Shown piece by piece: positions 9,665 through 19,252 of a DNA stretch of 39,885 bases. Source of the stretch: Sergeia podlipaevii (Eukaryota; Euglenozoa; Kinetoplastea; Trypanosomatida; Trypanosomatidae); the NCBI GenBank assembly GCA_030849805.1, contig JASANZ010002053.1, positions 1 to 39,885 on the forward strand. The letters run 5' to 3'. The notes under the pieces are model-generated. The model was not told the origin of the DNA. It was given only the letters and a program-made list of their open reading frames with translations, and searched no databases. Each line of letters opens with the position of its first letter. Within the stretch, counting starts at the first letter, position 1. Position numbers and translations under genes: made by a program.

Positions 9665-12511
9665 CTACGGCAAATGCTTATCGTAGAATTGCAAAGGTTT
9701 GAAGGGAACTTGCGGGTGATCAGGTGTGTAGAAGCCCAGGCCACGAGTGTCGCTTCCCACGCTGCCCTGACTGAAGCCCGGAGCCACATTGCGAGCAGTG
9801 ACGTGGTACTTGTCAAACATAGCCTTGTCACGTCGATACAGAAAGCTGGCGCGGGATGGGTTCACATACAACAAACTACTTTTACGGTCTCGCACAGGGC
9901 GCTGTAATTGTATGTGATGCGTAACAGCAAGCACCTCCTTGCTGCGCAGAGCGGATAGTAAGGGGGCATCGGCAGAGTAGAGATCCTGTCTGCTCGCTAG
10001 TGGACTGTGCTCGCCCTTGAGAGTGTGATGCGGTTTGCGAGCAGGGTGGTCGCGGCTCATAAGAGTGTGCACCTTCACCAAGGGCAGCTCCCGCGAAAAG
10101 AAAGCGGCAAGCGTCCATAGCATGAGGTCTTCGTCGCAGTACACACCTGCGTCATGAATAGCTAGCTCCTCAGACGTGGGCACGAGCACCAAACGGCCCA
10201 TCTCCGCCTCATAGCTGACAATGTCCAGAGCACGAAGAGCAAGAGAGCGCTTCTGCTCAGTGGCGCTATACTCACCTTGAGTGGCGAGTGCGCGCACGCA
10301 ACTCATGGACACAATGAGAGCATCCTTTCCAGTCTTGAGACGTCGTGCCGCTGCGATAAGTCCATCTAGGGTTTTGCCAGAGGCTGATGAAGAGTGTAAT
10401 AGGAAAACATTGTCCACTTCATTGATGTACGTGAGATCTCGCAGGAGTGTACGCACTGGGTGTATCCGAGTGCCGTCCTTGTTGAAGGTCACGTAAGCCG
10501 GTGGCTTCTGTTGCCAATCCTTGTGTTGACGCTGAAGCGCCACCTGCACGTCACGAAGAGGAGCAGAGACTGCATTATCCCTCGCGCACGCACCATCATG
10601 CTGAAGTCGTCTGGCCACCTCTGACATGTGAGGGACCACGCGGAGCACCGTCGCATCCACGTGGTATGTCTGACAGAATTCCGCAACAAGTTGCTTATCT
10701 GCCAAAGTTTGCAGCAGCTCAGTGCCACTCTCTAAGAGAGCCTGCACATATGCCTCATTCGCCTTCACATCACGCGCTGCTGCCGACGACAACGACGAGC
10801 TCGGCACCTCTGCTGCCTCCGTCTGCGCTGCCTCCCTCCTCGGGGCATCCAGTGCGGCGTCAAGACTGTCACGGAGCTGCTTTAGCGCTCGGAGCTTCAC
10901 TGCTGAACGTTTATCCCGCGAAACCGCAGCAAAAAAGTCTGGCCCCCGCAGTGCCTCCGCAGCCGCACCTGTCAGGTGTAGAGGTGCCAGCTGCTTTAGG
11001 CTCCACTCCATCTCCTTTGGATTCGGGTCGCGTAACAGTGCGGCCAGAAGACTATCATCCACAATGTTAACCAGCCTCTGCACAAGCAGGAGCCGCTCAG
11101 CGAGTTGCACATCGGCTTCCGTCTGCAGACCATTCGACCAGCGTTGGTATAGCTCGTGCTGGATCGGGTTGGCTATGGCCCCTTCAGGGGTACCTTCAGG
11201 CATCACAGCCGCAAACCCTGCGAGCAAGTCGACCAGCTGCTCGGCCGTGCACTCTCTCAAGAGTGGGTTCCTACCAGCCTCTTTCCCTTCAGGAATCGTA
11301 CTTGTGATGAGCCGCGCCATGTAATCAAAGAGGTCCTCACCTGTGCCCTGGTGAGCAGTCGTGTTGTTAGCGCCGCGAGGATGGGAGTAGTCTGCGCGGT
11401 TCGACTCTGCGCTTCGATTTGCTGTGTACCACTTGTTCGGCTGAAATACCTTTATAAGCGCAAGGAAGTGGAGGAGTTGCACGAACAAATCAGGTGAGCG
11501 CTGTAGCCGCGTTGGCTGCTCCACCACCAACACCTCCGTTGCGCACTGCACCAGGTGCATATATGCCTTTGTCAACTCAGTGATGACTGCATATGGTCGC
11601 CCATATTTTACCACTCGAGCCGCAATGAAGTTGAGTCCGTTGCCATCGGGGGTGAACAGTACTCCGAGCTCGTAGAACATGCGAGTGAGCTCCGCGTCAG
11701 TTCGCTTCTGTAGAGTACTCGCCAAGTCTAACACCGTTGCCGTACGGGCCAGTCTTCGCGGACGATCGGAGAACTGATCTAGCAAATCTTCTAACGTACG
11801 CTGGCACTCCAGCCGGTCTACAATGGGAAAATGTTCAGCAACGGAGTACCCACCGAGTGGGTTCGCCGATGTCAGCTCCGCATCCGCCACCACGTCGTTC
11901 GCAGCAATCCCCTGTGAGAACGACGTCGTAGCGGTGGCTGTTGAAACACCATCCTCCACCAACGAGTCCAGAAAGCCAAAGGACGTGGCATCTGCTTCTG
12001 CCATGTCGTCCATGAGAGCGGCTCTCCTCGCACCGTAGTTGCCGCTCTGACTTTCCTCCTTCACTCGTCTGCGCTGCATCTTAGCCCGCGCGACCTCGAT
12101 GTCCGGCACATCAGAGAGCCTCACAGGACCGAAGCCAAGACTATCATCGTACTTGGGCAGCGGAAAGGGAGTAAAGTGATCAGGGACTTCCTTGGGCATC
12201 ATACTTGCAGGTAGCGTGCGCGGGACTACACGCGTCGCACTGAAGTCACTACCAGGGGACCCCTCCTCTTCAGCAGAGATTCCACTACCCCCAGTGCCAC
12301 AATCGCCTCTGTTGATGTCTCTGAGATTCTTAGGGGTATCAAAGCGCATCAGTCGGGGCGCGCTTGAAGCAAACAACGCACTGGTAGCAGCGGTGTAGCG
12401 AGTAGTAGCGCTGCGGTGAGGAGGAAAGGTCGCGCCACGCATTGTGGTGGCAACAGCTACAGCAGCAGAAACAGCGGCGGCTCCCTCGTGCCCGCGTACA
12501 AAGCAGTGCAT
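9665..12511 (-). CDS. Probable mitochondrial protein with C-terminal PIN-like region, 948 aa
   Basis: The N-terminus (about 1-60) is rich in Ala, Arg, Ser and Thr with almost no acids, as in a mitochondrial presequence. The middle is long and helical (about 230-650), consistent with a helical-repeat scaffold, though no repeat unit is obvious. Residues about 728-825 resemble a PIN-type nuclease fold: a hydrophobic strand beginning at Asp730, an acidic helix (YEAEMGRLVLVP), then CDEDLML near 792-798, and a final strand ending in SRD near 819-821. These acids fall where PIN catalytic residues would be expected. The last 120 residues are basic. This is inference from pattern. A role in mitochondrial RNA processing or mitoribosome assembly would fit, but no function can be assigned. 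The ATG at 12511 follows an AG at 12540-12539. Confidence 0.8.
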   Translation of the reverse strand: MHCFVRGHEGAAAVSAAVAVATTMRGATFPPHRSATTRYTAATSALFASSAPRLMRFDTPKNLRDINRGDCGTGGSGISAEEEGSPGSDFSATRVVPRTLPASMMPKEVPDHFTPFPLPKYDDSLGFGPVRLSDVPDIEVARAKMQRRRVKEESQSGNYGARRAALMDDMAEADATSFGFLDSLVEDGVSTATATTSFSQGIAANDVVADAELTSANPLGGYSVAEHFPIVDRLECQRTLEDLLDQFSDRPRRLARTATVLDLASTLQKRTDAELTRMFYELGVLFTPDGNGLNFIAARVVKYGRPYAVITELTKAYMHLVQCATEVLVVEQPTRLQRSPDLFVQLLHFLALIKVFQPNKWYTANRSAESNRADYSHPRGANNTTAHQGTGEDLFDYMARLITSTIPEGKEAGRNPLLRECTAEQLVDLLAGFAAVMPEGTPEGAIANPIQHELYQRWSNGLQTEADVQLAERLLLVQRLVNIVDDSLLAALLRDPNPKEMEWSLKQLAPLHLTGAAAEALRGPDFFAAVSRDKRSAVKLRALKQLRDSLDAALDAPRREAAQTEAAEVPSSSLSSAAARDVKANEAYVQALLESGTELLQTLADKQLVAEFCQTYHVDATVLRVVPHMSEVARRLQHDGACARDNAVSAPLRDVQVALQRQHKDWQQKPPAYVTFNKDGTRIHPVRTLLRDLTYINEVDNVFLLHSSSASGKTLDGLIAAARRLKTGKDALIVSMSCVRALATQGEYSATEQKRSLALRALDIVSYEAEMGRLVLVPTSEELAIHDAGVYCDEDLMLWTLAAFFSRELPLVKVHTLMSRDHPARKPHHTLKGEHSPLASRQDLYSADAPLLSALRSKEVLAVTHHIQLQRPVRDRKSSLLYVNPSRASFLYRRDKAMFDKYHVTARNVAPGFSQGSVGSDTRGLGFYTPDHPQVPFKPLQFYDKHLP

Positions 12512-13094
12512 ATGCCCCTCTATATTCAGTTGACAGATCTAATGAAAAAAAATGGCAGGGAGGAGATGAAGGAGAGGGGGGGGAGACAAAATAGAAACTT
12601 CCGGCAAAGTAGCGGGCAAACGGGAAAGGAAAGAAAAGCACTTTAAAATAATAATAATAATAATGGTACCACTTTTTAAAAATATCCGAACTACTTCAAA
12701 AAAAAAAAAGAGAGAGAGAGAAAGTATTTATAGAAAAGTGAACAGGAGGATATATCACAAGCAAATACTAAATGTAATATGTTTAGTCTCACAAAGCAAA
12801 GGTATTTGGTTCTACATCCAAAGCAACAAAAAAAAACGTACGTACTTGACATTTTCTTATGTTTTGATGTTCAATATAGGAGCAAGAAAAAAAAAGAGAA
12901 TAAGGCAGTGTCGATTGCTAATATATCACACAAGAAAATAGAGTAACGAGAAGGACAAAAAAAGACGATCATAACGCAACAAGAACATCAACACACATAA
13001 ACACACACACATACATACCGGAAGGTAACGCGCTGAAGGCAAAAAGATAGACCGAGTGAGCACCTCTCCGCACGCCATATCCTCAATCGTTAGT
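12512..13094. other. Spacer upstream of the PIN-like gene
   Basis: This contains an (AAT)n-like tract at 12648-12662, an (AG)n tract at about 12710-12720 and a CA-rich stretch at about 12990-13012. No coding region is supported. Confidence 0.5.
12539..12556 (-). promoter_or_regulatory. Predicted SL trans-splice acceptor for the PIN-like gene
   Basis: On the minus strand CCATTTTTTTTCATT is followed by AG (12540-12539). It lies 28 nt before the ATG at 12511. Confidence 0.55.
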
Positions 13095-14447
13095 CTAAAG
13101 ATGATAGTATGCGCTTGCGAGAATGATCATAATGAGCACAACCGCCAAGCGGCTGCTCAATATGTTTTTCATGACTGACATAAATGTCAACTCCATATCA
13201 GGCTCTACAGTTCCGGATATAGATTCTCCATACAGCATCGATGAAGCATAGCTGCCACTACCGCTGCTACGCGCCTCGATACCTCCAGTCGTGATAGCCT
13301 CCTCTTCGTCCTCCACATTGTCAAATCCTGAAAAGGCGTCATCACCTTGCTCCTCTGCTGCGCGCGCATTCTTCTGGCTGTCGCTACTGCCACCGCCGGC
13401 ATAATTTCTAAGCCCACGTCCCCATGGTTTACCGCTGGAGAAATTGCGCAGGTGGTCATCAGCAAGGAAGCCAATAACGTGCGCGCCGCCTCGATGCAGT
13501 ATGTCGTAGTTGCGGCGAGAAACTAGCATATCTGCTGCCCAGCTAAGTTCCTCCTCGGCAAGTTCACGCATCTTTGCAGTGTAAGCAACGTGTTGGTCAA
13601 CCAAAAACGCGATGTCCTCGCGCGGTCCAGGGTATCCCGTGCGAACGTACAGCTGATCAATACTGCGCTCGCGCAGCTGATGCAAGTGAGTGATTTCCGA
13701 TATAAGCAATGGCGCGTCCTCGCGTGAGGTTCCGTCAGAAAGGTGGTGATCCGCCATAGTGCGGAGTTTCTCCATTTTTGAAGACTTCGCCCTCAACTGT
13801 GATGTGAGGTCAATCGCAACGGACAGGTGTTGGTCGTTGTCGTGCGCGCGCAGCGTGAAAAGCATCGCGATGCGCTTACGTGACTCCACCAGCAGTACAA
13901 TGTCCACAAGGAGAAAATACATAAATACAATGAAAGCAACTGCGGCGGGTTTTGCAAGAGTGCGCATTGCACGCGGAATCATCTCAGATACAGAAGAAAG
14001 TGCAGTGTTGACCAAATCCGCCAAAGCAGTCAAAATAGCAGAGCCTGAATTCTGACTGCCTTGCTCACCAGGGCTGCCGCCCCTGCCGCCGCTGTCTGCT
14101 GCATTGTAGACACCACTAGAGCTCTGCCCTGGTATTGGGGAGCGGGATACCCCACTTGGCGCTATAGAGGTGTTAAATTCATCTCCACCCACGTATAATT
14201 TCATTTTGAGTGAATTGTTTTTCGTTCGACTACGCTGTTGTGAAAAGGAGAGGCCACCGCCAGTGTTGAGGGCCTGTCCGGCGTGTGAGTGAGGAGAAAA
14301 AACAGAGGCAGATGGGTTGAAGGAACGATGCTGAAGGTCGTCGTCCACGTAGTAGCCATTGTTCATGGAGAGACGCCCTCCATCGGCGGATGGGCTCCTG
14401 ATGTAGCCGCTCTGAGATCCCATTGCATTGGAGGGTGAGTGAGTCAT
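13095..14447 (-). CDS. Two-helix membrane protein with C-terminal anchor, 450 aa
   Basis: I do not recognise the family. Residues 1-135 are low-complexity, rich in Ser, Gly and Asn. A hydrophobic helix lies at about 166-188 (AAVAFIVFMYFLLVDIVLLV), preceded by an amphipathic stretch. Residues 195-330 are helical and charged, probably a coiled or bundled domain. Residues 345-415 are acidic and low-complexity. A final hydrophobic helix (about 430-449) ends the protein, as in tail-anchored membrane proteins. With two helices, the 240-residue middle domain would face the opposite side of the membrane from both ends, or the second helix could be a re-entrant anchor. The start is the first true ATG, at 14447; the TTG upstream is not used here. 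Confidence 0.72.
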   Translation of the reverse strand: MTHSPSNAMGSQSGYIRSPSADGGRLSMNNGYYVDDDLQHRSFNPSASVFSPHSHAGQALNTGGGLSFSQQRSRTKNNSLKMKLYVGGDEFNTSIAPSGVSRSPIPGQSSSGVYNAADSGGRGGSPGEQGSQNSGSAILTALADLVNTALSSVSEMIPRAMRTLAKPAAVAFIVFMYFLLVDIVLLVESRKRIAMLFTLRAHDNDQHLSVAIDLTSQLRAKSSKMEKLRTMADHHLSDGTSREDAPLLISEITHLHQLRERSIDQLYVRTGYPGPREDIAFLVDQHVAYTAKMRELAEEELSWAADMLVSRRNYDILHRGGAHVIGFLADDHLRNFSSGKPWGRGLRNYAGGGSSDSQKNARAAEEQGDDAFSGFDNVEDEEEAITTGGIEARSSGSGSYASSMLYGESISGTVEPDMELTFMSVMKNILSSRLAVVLIMIILASAYYHL

Positions 14448-15209
14448 ACGGCGCAAACACTATGTTGTGATAACAAAGCCTCCCACGCACGCCCTCTATT
14501 TATCGGGCTTTCTCACTATCTCCTTCTATATATATGTACGTGTGTGTACGTATCCCTTTTCTGTGACTTGAAAAAAAAAGGGTATAGTGCGCCGCTAGGG
14601 AAAAAAAAAAACGATCAACTTCACAAATGGAAAGATAAAGATATAAAAATATGTAACAGAGGACGAATATAAAACCCTCCCCACTTCAGCTTTCAGTCAG
14701 TCTGAAAGTATCGATTCAGGTGCAAGTGGCAATTTATATAAGTTGACTATGTACAGTGCTACTTCAGGAAAAAGAAAAAAAAGAAAGAAAGAAAATTGAA
14801 ACGGCAACAAAACAGTTAATGGCAAAGTTCTACACAGATGTCAGCTATCCAAGAAGATCTTTTTTTTTAAAAAAAAAAAGACAATATGCTCAAATCATTT
14901 CTGAACAACAAAGAAAAAAATATATATGTGAACCCAAGTGCAATAGCAATATATAAAAATGAGGTAGTATCGCATAGTATATGCTTCTGTTTGCTTAACT
15001 TTCTGTGATAATTAATGAACAGCAACGAGGGGGGGGCGCAAAGCTCAGGGTACCAACACCCCCCACCCCCTTCATTCACAAGCAATGTCTATATCCCCTT
15101 CGAAAAGTATACTCTTTGGAGTCATCACACCTGTAAGAAAATAGCAACCCAGCAGCGAGTGAACTCGTGTGAACAAGAACAAAAAAAAGGGGGGTATGTG
15201 TGCATGCCT
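14448..15209. other. Spacer upstream of the 450-aa gene
   Basis: This holds A and T runs (for example 14862-14878), short TA tracts, a G7 run at 15030-15036 and a C-rich stretch at about 15058-15069. An AG at 14461-14460 on the minus strand is a weak acceptor candidate for the 450-aa gene. No gene is supported. Confidence 0.45.
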
Positions 15210-15632
15210 CTAATCGGCCTCATCAGGGTCGAGCAAGCGGTTGGCGCGCTTACGAGCGCGTTTGCCCGCATCCACGATGGGCTTAAAACCAATATCTACC
15301 ACCTCACCTTGCTCATTGCGCACGTACGTATATAGCGTCGCCTGCTGTGCAATTTCTTCATTTGTGTACTTGAAGAACATTATGTACGCAAGATATCCAA
15401 TAAAGGAGCCCCAGCCGACCATCCATAGGCCCTTGAGACTGTTCCACCTCCACCCGTACTGCCAGCGGATTGGCAGACGAGGGCGTAGTTGCTGAAATAC
15501 ATAGCCGCCGGCACTCTTTGGAATGTCAGGCACGCCAGGACGAGCCGTCGACTTCTTCTTCTGACCGCGACGCTTCCGTCGTTCCACCTTGGGCATGGGT
15601 GTGGCGAACCACGACACGGTTCGCCGTAGCAT
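15210..15632 (-). CDS. Small probable mitochondrial membrane protein, 140 aa
   Basis: The N-terminal 55 residues are very basic (MLRRTVSWFATPMPKVERR and following), like a mitochondrial presequence or matrix-facing segment. One hydrophobic helix at about 68-88 contains WMVGWGSFIGYLAYIMFF. The C-terminal 50 residues are polar and end in a basic patch and an acidic tip. Size and layout resemble single-pass accessory subunits of respiratory complexes, many of which are lineage-specific in kinetoplastids, but no family can be named. The ATG at 15632 lies 57 nt after a strong acceptor at 15690-15689. Confidence 0.75.
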   Translation of the reverse strand: MLRRTVSWFATPMPKVERRKRRGQKKKSTARPGVPDIPKSAGGYVFQQLRPRLPIRWQYGWRWNSLKGLWMVGWGSFIGYLAYIMFFKYTNEEIAQQATLYTYVRNEQGEVVDIGFKPIVDAGKRARKRANRLLDPDEAD

Positions 15633-16340
15633 CTCCTACTATTATCGCAAAGACACAAGCCACCGATGCACCGCCCCACAGTCCACCACTAAAGGAGAAC
15701 AACAAGATATGGATAGGCAATAGGCACTCTACAAGACCATTGGATGCGTGCAGAAAGGGGAACATACACACATAAAAAAGATAATAGAGAAAAGAAAGAA
15801 GGGGAAAAAAAAAATTGATTTATAACTTCAGAAAATGCAGCAAACATTTTTATTGTTGCTTCATTAAATCGCAATCTCATGAATTAAATCATCAATCTGA
15901 CATGACCGCTACACATATAGCATGCATGTTTAAAATAAAATATAAAAAAATAAAAATAAAATATGAAGGCATTTATATATATATATCTTGGCTCTCGGCC
16001 AGTGAGTTACACGATTAATGCACCAGACATAACATCGTAGTAGCGACTTGATGACACCCTGTTAAATCTCGTTCGCTACTAACGTTTTAAAGAAAACCTC
16101 AAAGCAAGCACGAACACACACACAAACACACACGCGCGCGCAAGAAAAAAAAAAAGACAAGTAAGCGAAACAACAAAAAAAAAAAGCCGAGTTCCCTTGC
16201 AATTCACCGACACACAGTATTTGCTTCAGTTAAAGCCCGTTACTTTTTTGGCCGTTGACAGTTGTTTTCAGCAGCACTTCTCTCCTTAATTTTCTCTCTG
16301 TGTGCAAATAGATAAGAAGGTAGGAGACATACCTTTCCCT
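15633..16340. other. Spacer with CA/CG alternating tract
   Basis: Next to the 140-aa gene lies its SL acceptor. Further right are AT-rich sequence with a TA tract near 15974-15986 and a CA-then-CG alternating stretch at about 16112-16142. The right end is the NVL 3' UTR. No gene is seen. Confidence 0.5.
15689..15706 (-). promoter_or_regulatory. Predicted SL trans-splice acceptor for the 140-aa gene
   Basis: On the minus strand TTGTTGTTCTCCTTT runs directly into AG (15690-15689). This is one of the clearest splice acceptors in the window. Confidence 0.6.
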
Positions 16341-18326
16341 TCAACTACCGCCCTTTGCAGCATCCTTGAGAGACTTGTTCCTGTTCTCGTAATTGGCCCT
16401 GTCCTCAGCAGACACTGACGGCTTCACCTTCTCAAGACTCATATCAAAGTCAATCATCCTGATAGACGGCAGTGTCGCATCAGACGCGGTCTTGCCAGAC
16501 ACATCGCGCTCAAGCGCTTCTAGTTGCTCCGTGGTGTGTGATTTATAAACTCCCTTCAGCGCGGTTAAAGAGGCCTCACGCATAAGAGCGGCAAGATCTG
16601 CGCCACTGAAACCATCCAAGCGGTGGTCTCTCGCCAGGCGCTCCATGTCAATGCCCTCGTCCAGGGGAAACTTGCGAGCGTGCGTTCGGAGAATCGACGC
16701 GCGCTGCTCCTCAGAAGGAAGCGGAACGTACAGCAGTTTGTCTAAACGTCCAGGACGCAGCATGGCAGGATCAATCATGTCTGGGCGGTTCGTAGCGGCG
16801 ATGACGTAGACGTCCTTCCGATCTACCACGCCGTCCAGCTCAGTGAGCAGCTGGTTGACCACACGCTCGCTGCTTGGGTTGGCGCGGTCGGAGCCACGGC
16901 GAGGCGCGAGCGCGTCTAGTTCATCAAAAAAGAGCACGCAAGGTGCGCTGGCACGACCACGAGCAAATACAATGCGTACGCTACGCTCGCTCTCACCCAC
17001 GTACTTATTCAGCAATTCTGGCCCTTTGATAGAAATGAAATTGGCGCCAGACTGATTCGCGATGGCCTTTGCGACCAGCGTCTTACCACAGCCGGGTGGT
17101 CCGTAGAGCAGCACACCAACGGGGTGATCTAAGCCGAAGCGTCTGTGCAGTTTGGGTGCGCGAATAGGCTGTAAGATGCTCGTCATTAGCTCCTCACGCA
17201 CATCTTCAAGAGCACCAACGTCACTCCATGAAACGTTTGGAATAGTCGTGAAGCCCTCACGCATCGCCGATGGCTGCACACGCTTGGTGGCTTCCTTCAG
17301 CTCGTCATACGTCACACAGAAACCCGTGAGGTCGTCCGAGTCGACATTGTCGAGCTCCCCGCGCTCCTCCAGCTCTGCGGATTTGCGCCGAATGGCAAGA
17401 ATGCAAGCCTCCTTCACGAGCAGGTGAAGGTCCGCACCGACATAGCCTGGAGTCATGTTGGCTAGCTCAAAGAAATCAACGTCCTCAGAGAGGTTTAGCT
17501 TCCCACACACAATCTTCAAGATGCTCTGGCGCTCATCGATGGAAGGGATACCAAGCGCGATCTCGCGATCAAAGCGCCCGGCACGGCGCAGCGCGGTGTC
17601 CAGCGCTTCTGGTCTGTTGGTTGCCCCCATGACGCAGACGATCTTGTTGTGCTGCCGCCAAGCCTGGGATACCTGGTCCATGCACGTGAGCAGCTGTCCT
17701 ACAATGCGGCCCTCCATGCCTCGCTGTGCATCCTCGCGACGTCCGGCAATGGTGTCGATCTCGTCAATAAAAACAATGCTAGGAGCAGCACTGATAGCGT
17801 CCATAAATAAGTTGCGCAGCTTCGCCTCGCTATCACCACTGATGCCCGAAACAATCTCAGGAGCTGCAACAAAAAAAAGTGGAACCTGCAGAGTGCCAGC
17901 AATAGCATGCACGAGCTTCGTCTTTCCTACACCTGGGGGACCGTGAAGGAGAACGCCACACGGTGGGTCAGCCCCAAGACGACTAAACAGGTGAGGCATC
18001 TTGATGGGAAGCTGAATGAGCTCCTTTATGACAGGCAGTTCCTTTGCGAGGCCTCCCATGTCTTCCAGAGTAATCTTGGGGATTACGCCAAGCTGCTCGC
18101 CTTCCTCACCCTTCTCGCCATCTTCATCAGCGCCACCTTTTGGTTTTCGGCGCTCCTCGCCATTGCTGCCCTCCTCATGACGTGAACGCTTCTGCTTTCC
18201 CCCATTATTGTTGTTGTCACTAATATGACGCGGGCGGCCTGGGAGGTTGGCACTGTTGCCCCGACGGTAATCATTCGGAGCCTCCCGGGCCATGTTCTTT
18301 AGCTTTCCCATAAGACGGCCGTTCAT
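16341..18326 (-). CDS. NVL: NVL/Rix7-type AAA ATPase (60S ribosome biogenesis)
   Basis: This 661-aa protein has two AAA modules. Module 1 has Walker A GPPGVGKT (129-136), Walker B IVFIDEID (184-191) and the ATNRPEALDTALRRAGRFDRE block. Module 2 starts with NVSWSDVGALEDVREEL, has Walker A GPPGCGKT (409-416) and Walker B VLFFDELD (464-471), followed by ATNRPDMIDPAMLRPGRLDK. The module 2 entry sequence and the RRAGRFDRE form in module 1 point to NVL/Rix7 rather than Cdc48/p97. Rix7 is a nuclear ATPase that releases assembly factors from pre-60S particles. The first 80 residues are low-complexity with a basic KQKRSR patch that could be a nuclear signal; they are shorter than the N-terminal region of animal NVL. 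The start at 18326 is chosen because it is the first ATG after the SL acceptor at 18359-18358. The upstream open frame runs through the pyrimidine tract. Confidence 0.9.
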   Translation of the reverse strand: MNGRLMGKLKNMAREAPNDYRRGNSANLPGRPRHISDNNNNGGKQKRSRHEEGSNGEERRKPKGGADEDGEKGEEGEQLGVIPKITLEDMGGLAKELPVIKELIQLPIKMPHLFSRLGADPPCGVLLHGPPGVGKTKLVHAIAGTLQVPLFFVAAPEIVSGISGDSEAKLRNLFMDAISAAPSIVFIDEIDTIAGRREDAQRGMEGRIVGQLLTCMDQVSQAWRQHNKIVCVMGATNRPEALDTALRRAGRFDREIALGIPSIDERQSILKIVCGKLNLSEDVDFFELANMTPGYVGADLHLLVKEACILAIRRKSAELEERGELDNVDSDDLTGFCVTYDELKEATKRVQPSAMREGFTTIPNVSWSDVGALEDVREELMTSILQPIRAPKLHRRFGLDHPVGVLLYGPPGCGKTLVAKAIANQSGANFISIKGPELLNKYVGESERSVRIVFARGRASAPCVLFFDELDALAPRRGSDRANPSSERVVNQLLTELDGVVDRKDVYVIAATNRPDMIDPAMLRPGRLDKLLYVPLPSEEQRASILRTHARKFPLDEGIDMERLARDHRLDGFSGADLAALMREASLTALKGVYKSHTTEQLEALERDVSGKTASDATLPSIRMIDFDMSLEKVKPSVSAEDRANYENRNKSLKDAAKGGS

Positions 18327-19252
18327 ACCGTGTGCACGTACTGTATCGCTCTCTGTACTGTGTGTATGTGTGTAATGACCAAAAGAAAAAAAAAACGACT
18401 TACGTATATGTTCAAGATGCTGGTAAGTGTGTATCTGCAAAGGAAAGTGTGAGAGAAAGCGAAGCCAAAGGAGACAACAACCAACTTGTCACTCTTGAAT
18501 ACCGCTCGCTGAATACGGTATTATTATTATTTTTTTTCTTTATCCTCTGTGCGTGTTTGCTTGGCTTATTGTTTCCAACCTAGTAGAAAGTTTTTTTTAA
18601 AAAAAAAAATGAGAGGTGGAGAAAAATGATTTGCTCAGTTTGAACAGTAGAAACAATATTTCATTGTATTTGGCCATGTAGCCTCTGTAGAGCATGCTTT
18701 TTTTTTTCTTCTCCAATAAAAAGAAAGAAAACAAAATGTAGCCGACTACACAACAAAAAAGTCCTTTTTTTTTTTTTTTTTAAGAAGTAAATACTGGCAG
18801 TTTGCTTTTGTTTGCCTTCGGCAACGTTTGCAGCTATTAACGTGAATATATATATATATGTATGTTAGGGGAAGAAAGAAGGAGGGAAAAAATACAGGCA
18901 TGTCAATTTACGTACTTTACAGCACATACGCAGAGCACTACAAACTTTCCCACGGCCACCACTTTTTCAAGGACCTTTATAAAGCGAGGAAGGATACAAG
19001 TAACAGTAAAAGTGAAAAATAGAAGATAAAGTGAAAAGTATTTAAAAAAAAAAAAATAGAACGCTTTCAAAGCCCAAGTTGTACACAAAACACTTTGAGC
19101 TAACGCAGCGCCTTGTCGCCTTGCTGTTACCACACTTTCTTCTCTCCTTGCCCTTGCCACGCTTACTTTTTTTTTTCAAATCGTGTCAACCAACTTCTCT
19201 TGACGGCCTCTCTCCTCCTTGAATTGAATTTCCTTTCTTTTTCGTCCCACCT
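18327..19252. other. Spacer between NVL and NFS genes
   Basis: This carries the NVL SL acceptor at its left end and the NFS 3' UTR to the right. It contains long homopolymers, including a T run at about 18763-18781 on the + strand, and a TA tract at 18847-18859. No gene is seen. Confidence 0.5.
18358..18395 (-). promoter_or_regulatory. Predicted SL trans-splice acceptor for NVL
   Basis: A 15-base pyrimidine tract (18381-18395 on the minus strand) is followed by a CA-rich stretch and then AG at 18359-18358. The ATG at 18326 is the next ATG. This defines the start and excludes the upstream in-frame extension. Confidence 0.6.

Noticed and set aside
10501..11324. Plus-strand frames of 189-200 aa inside the PIN-like gene
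   Set aside because: Antisense shadows in GC-rich coding DNA. All supported genes are on the minus strand.
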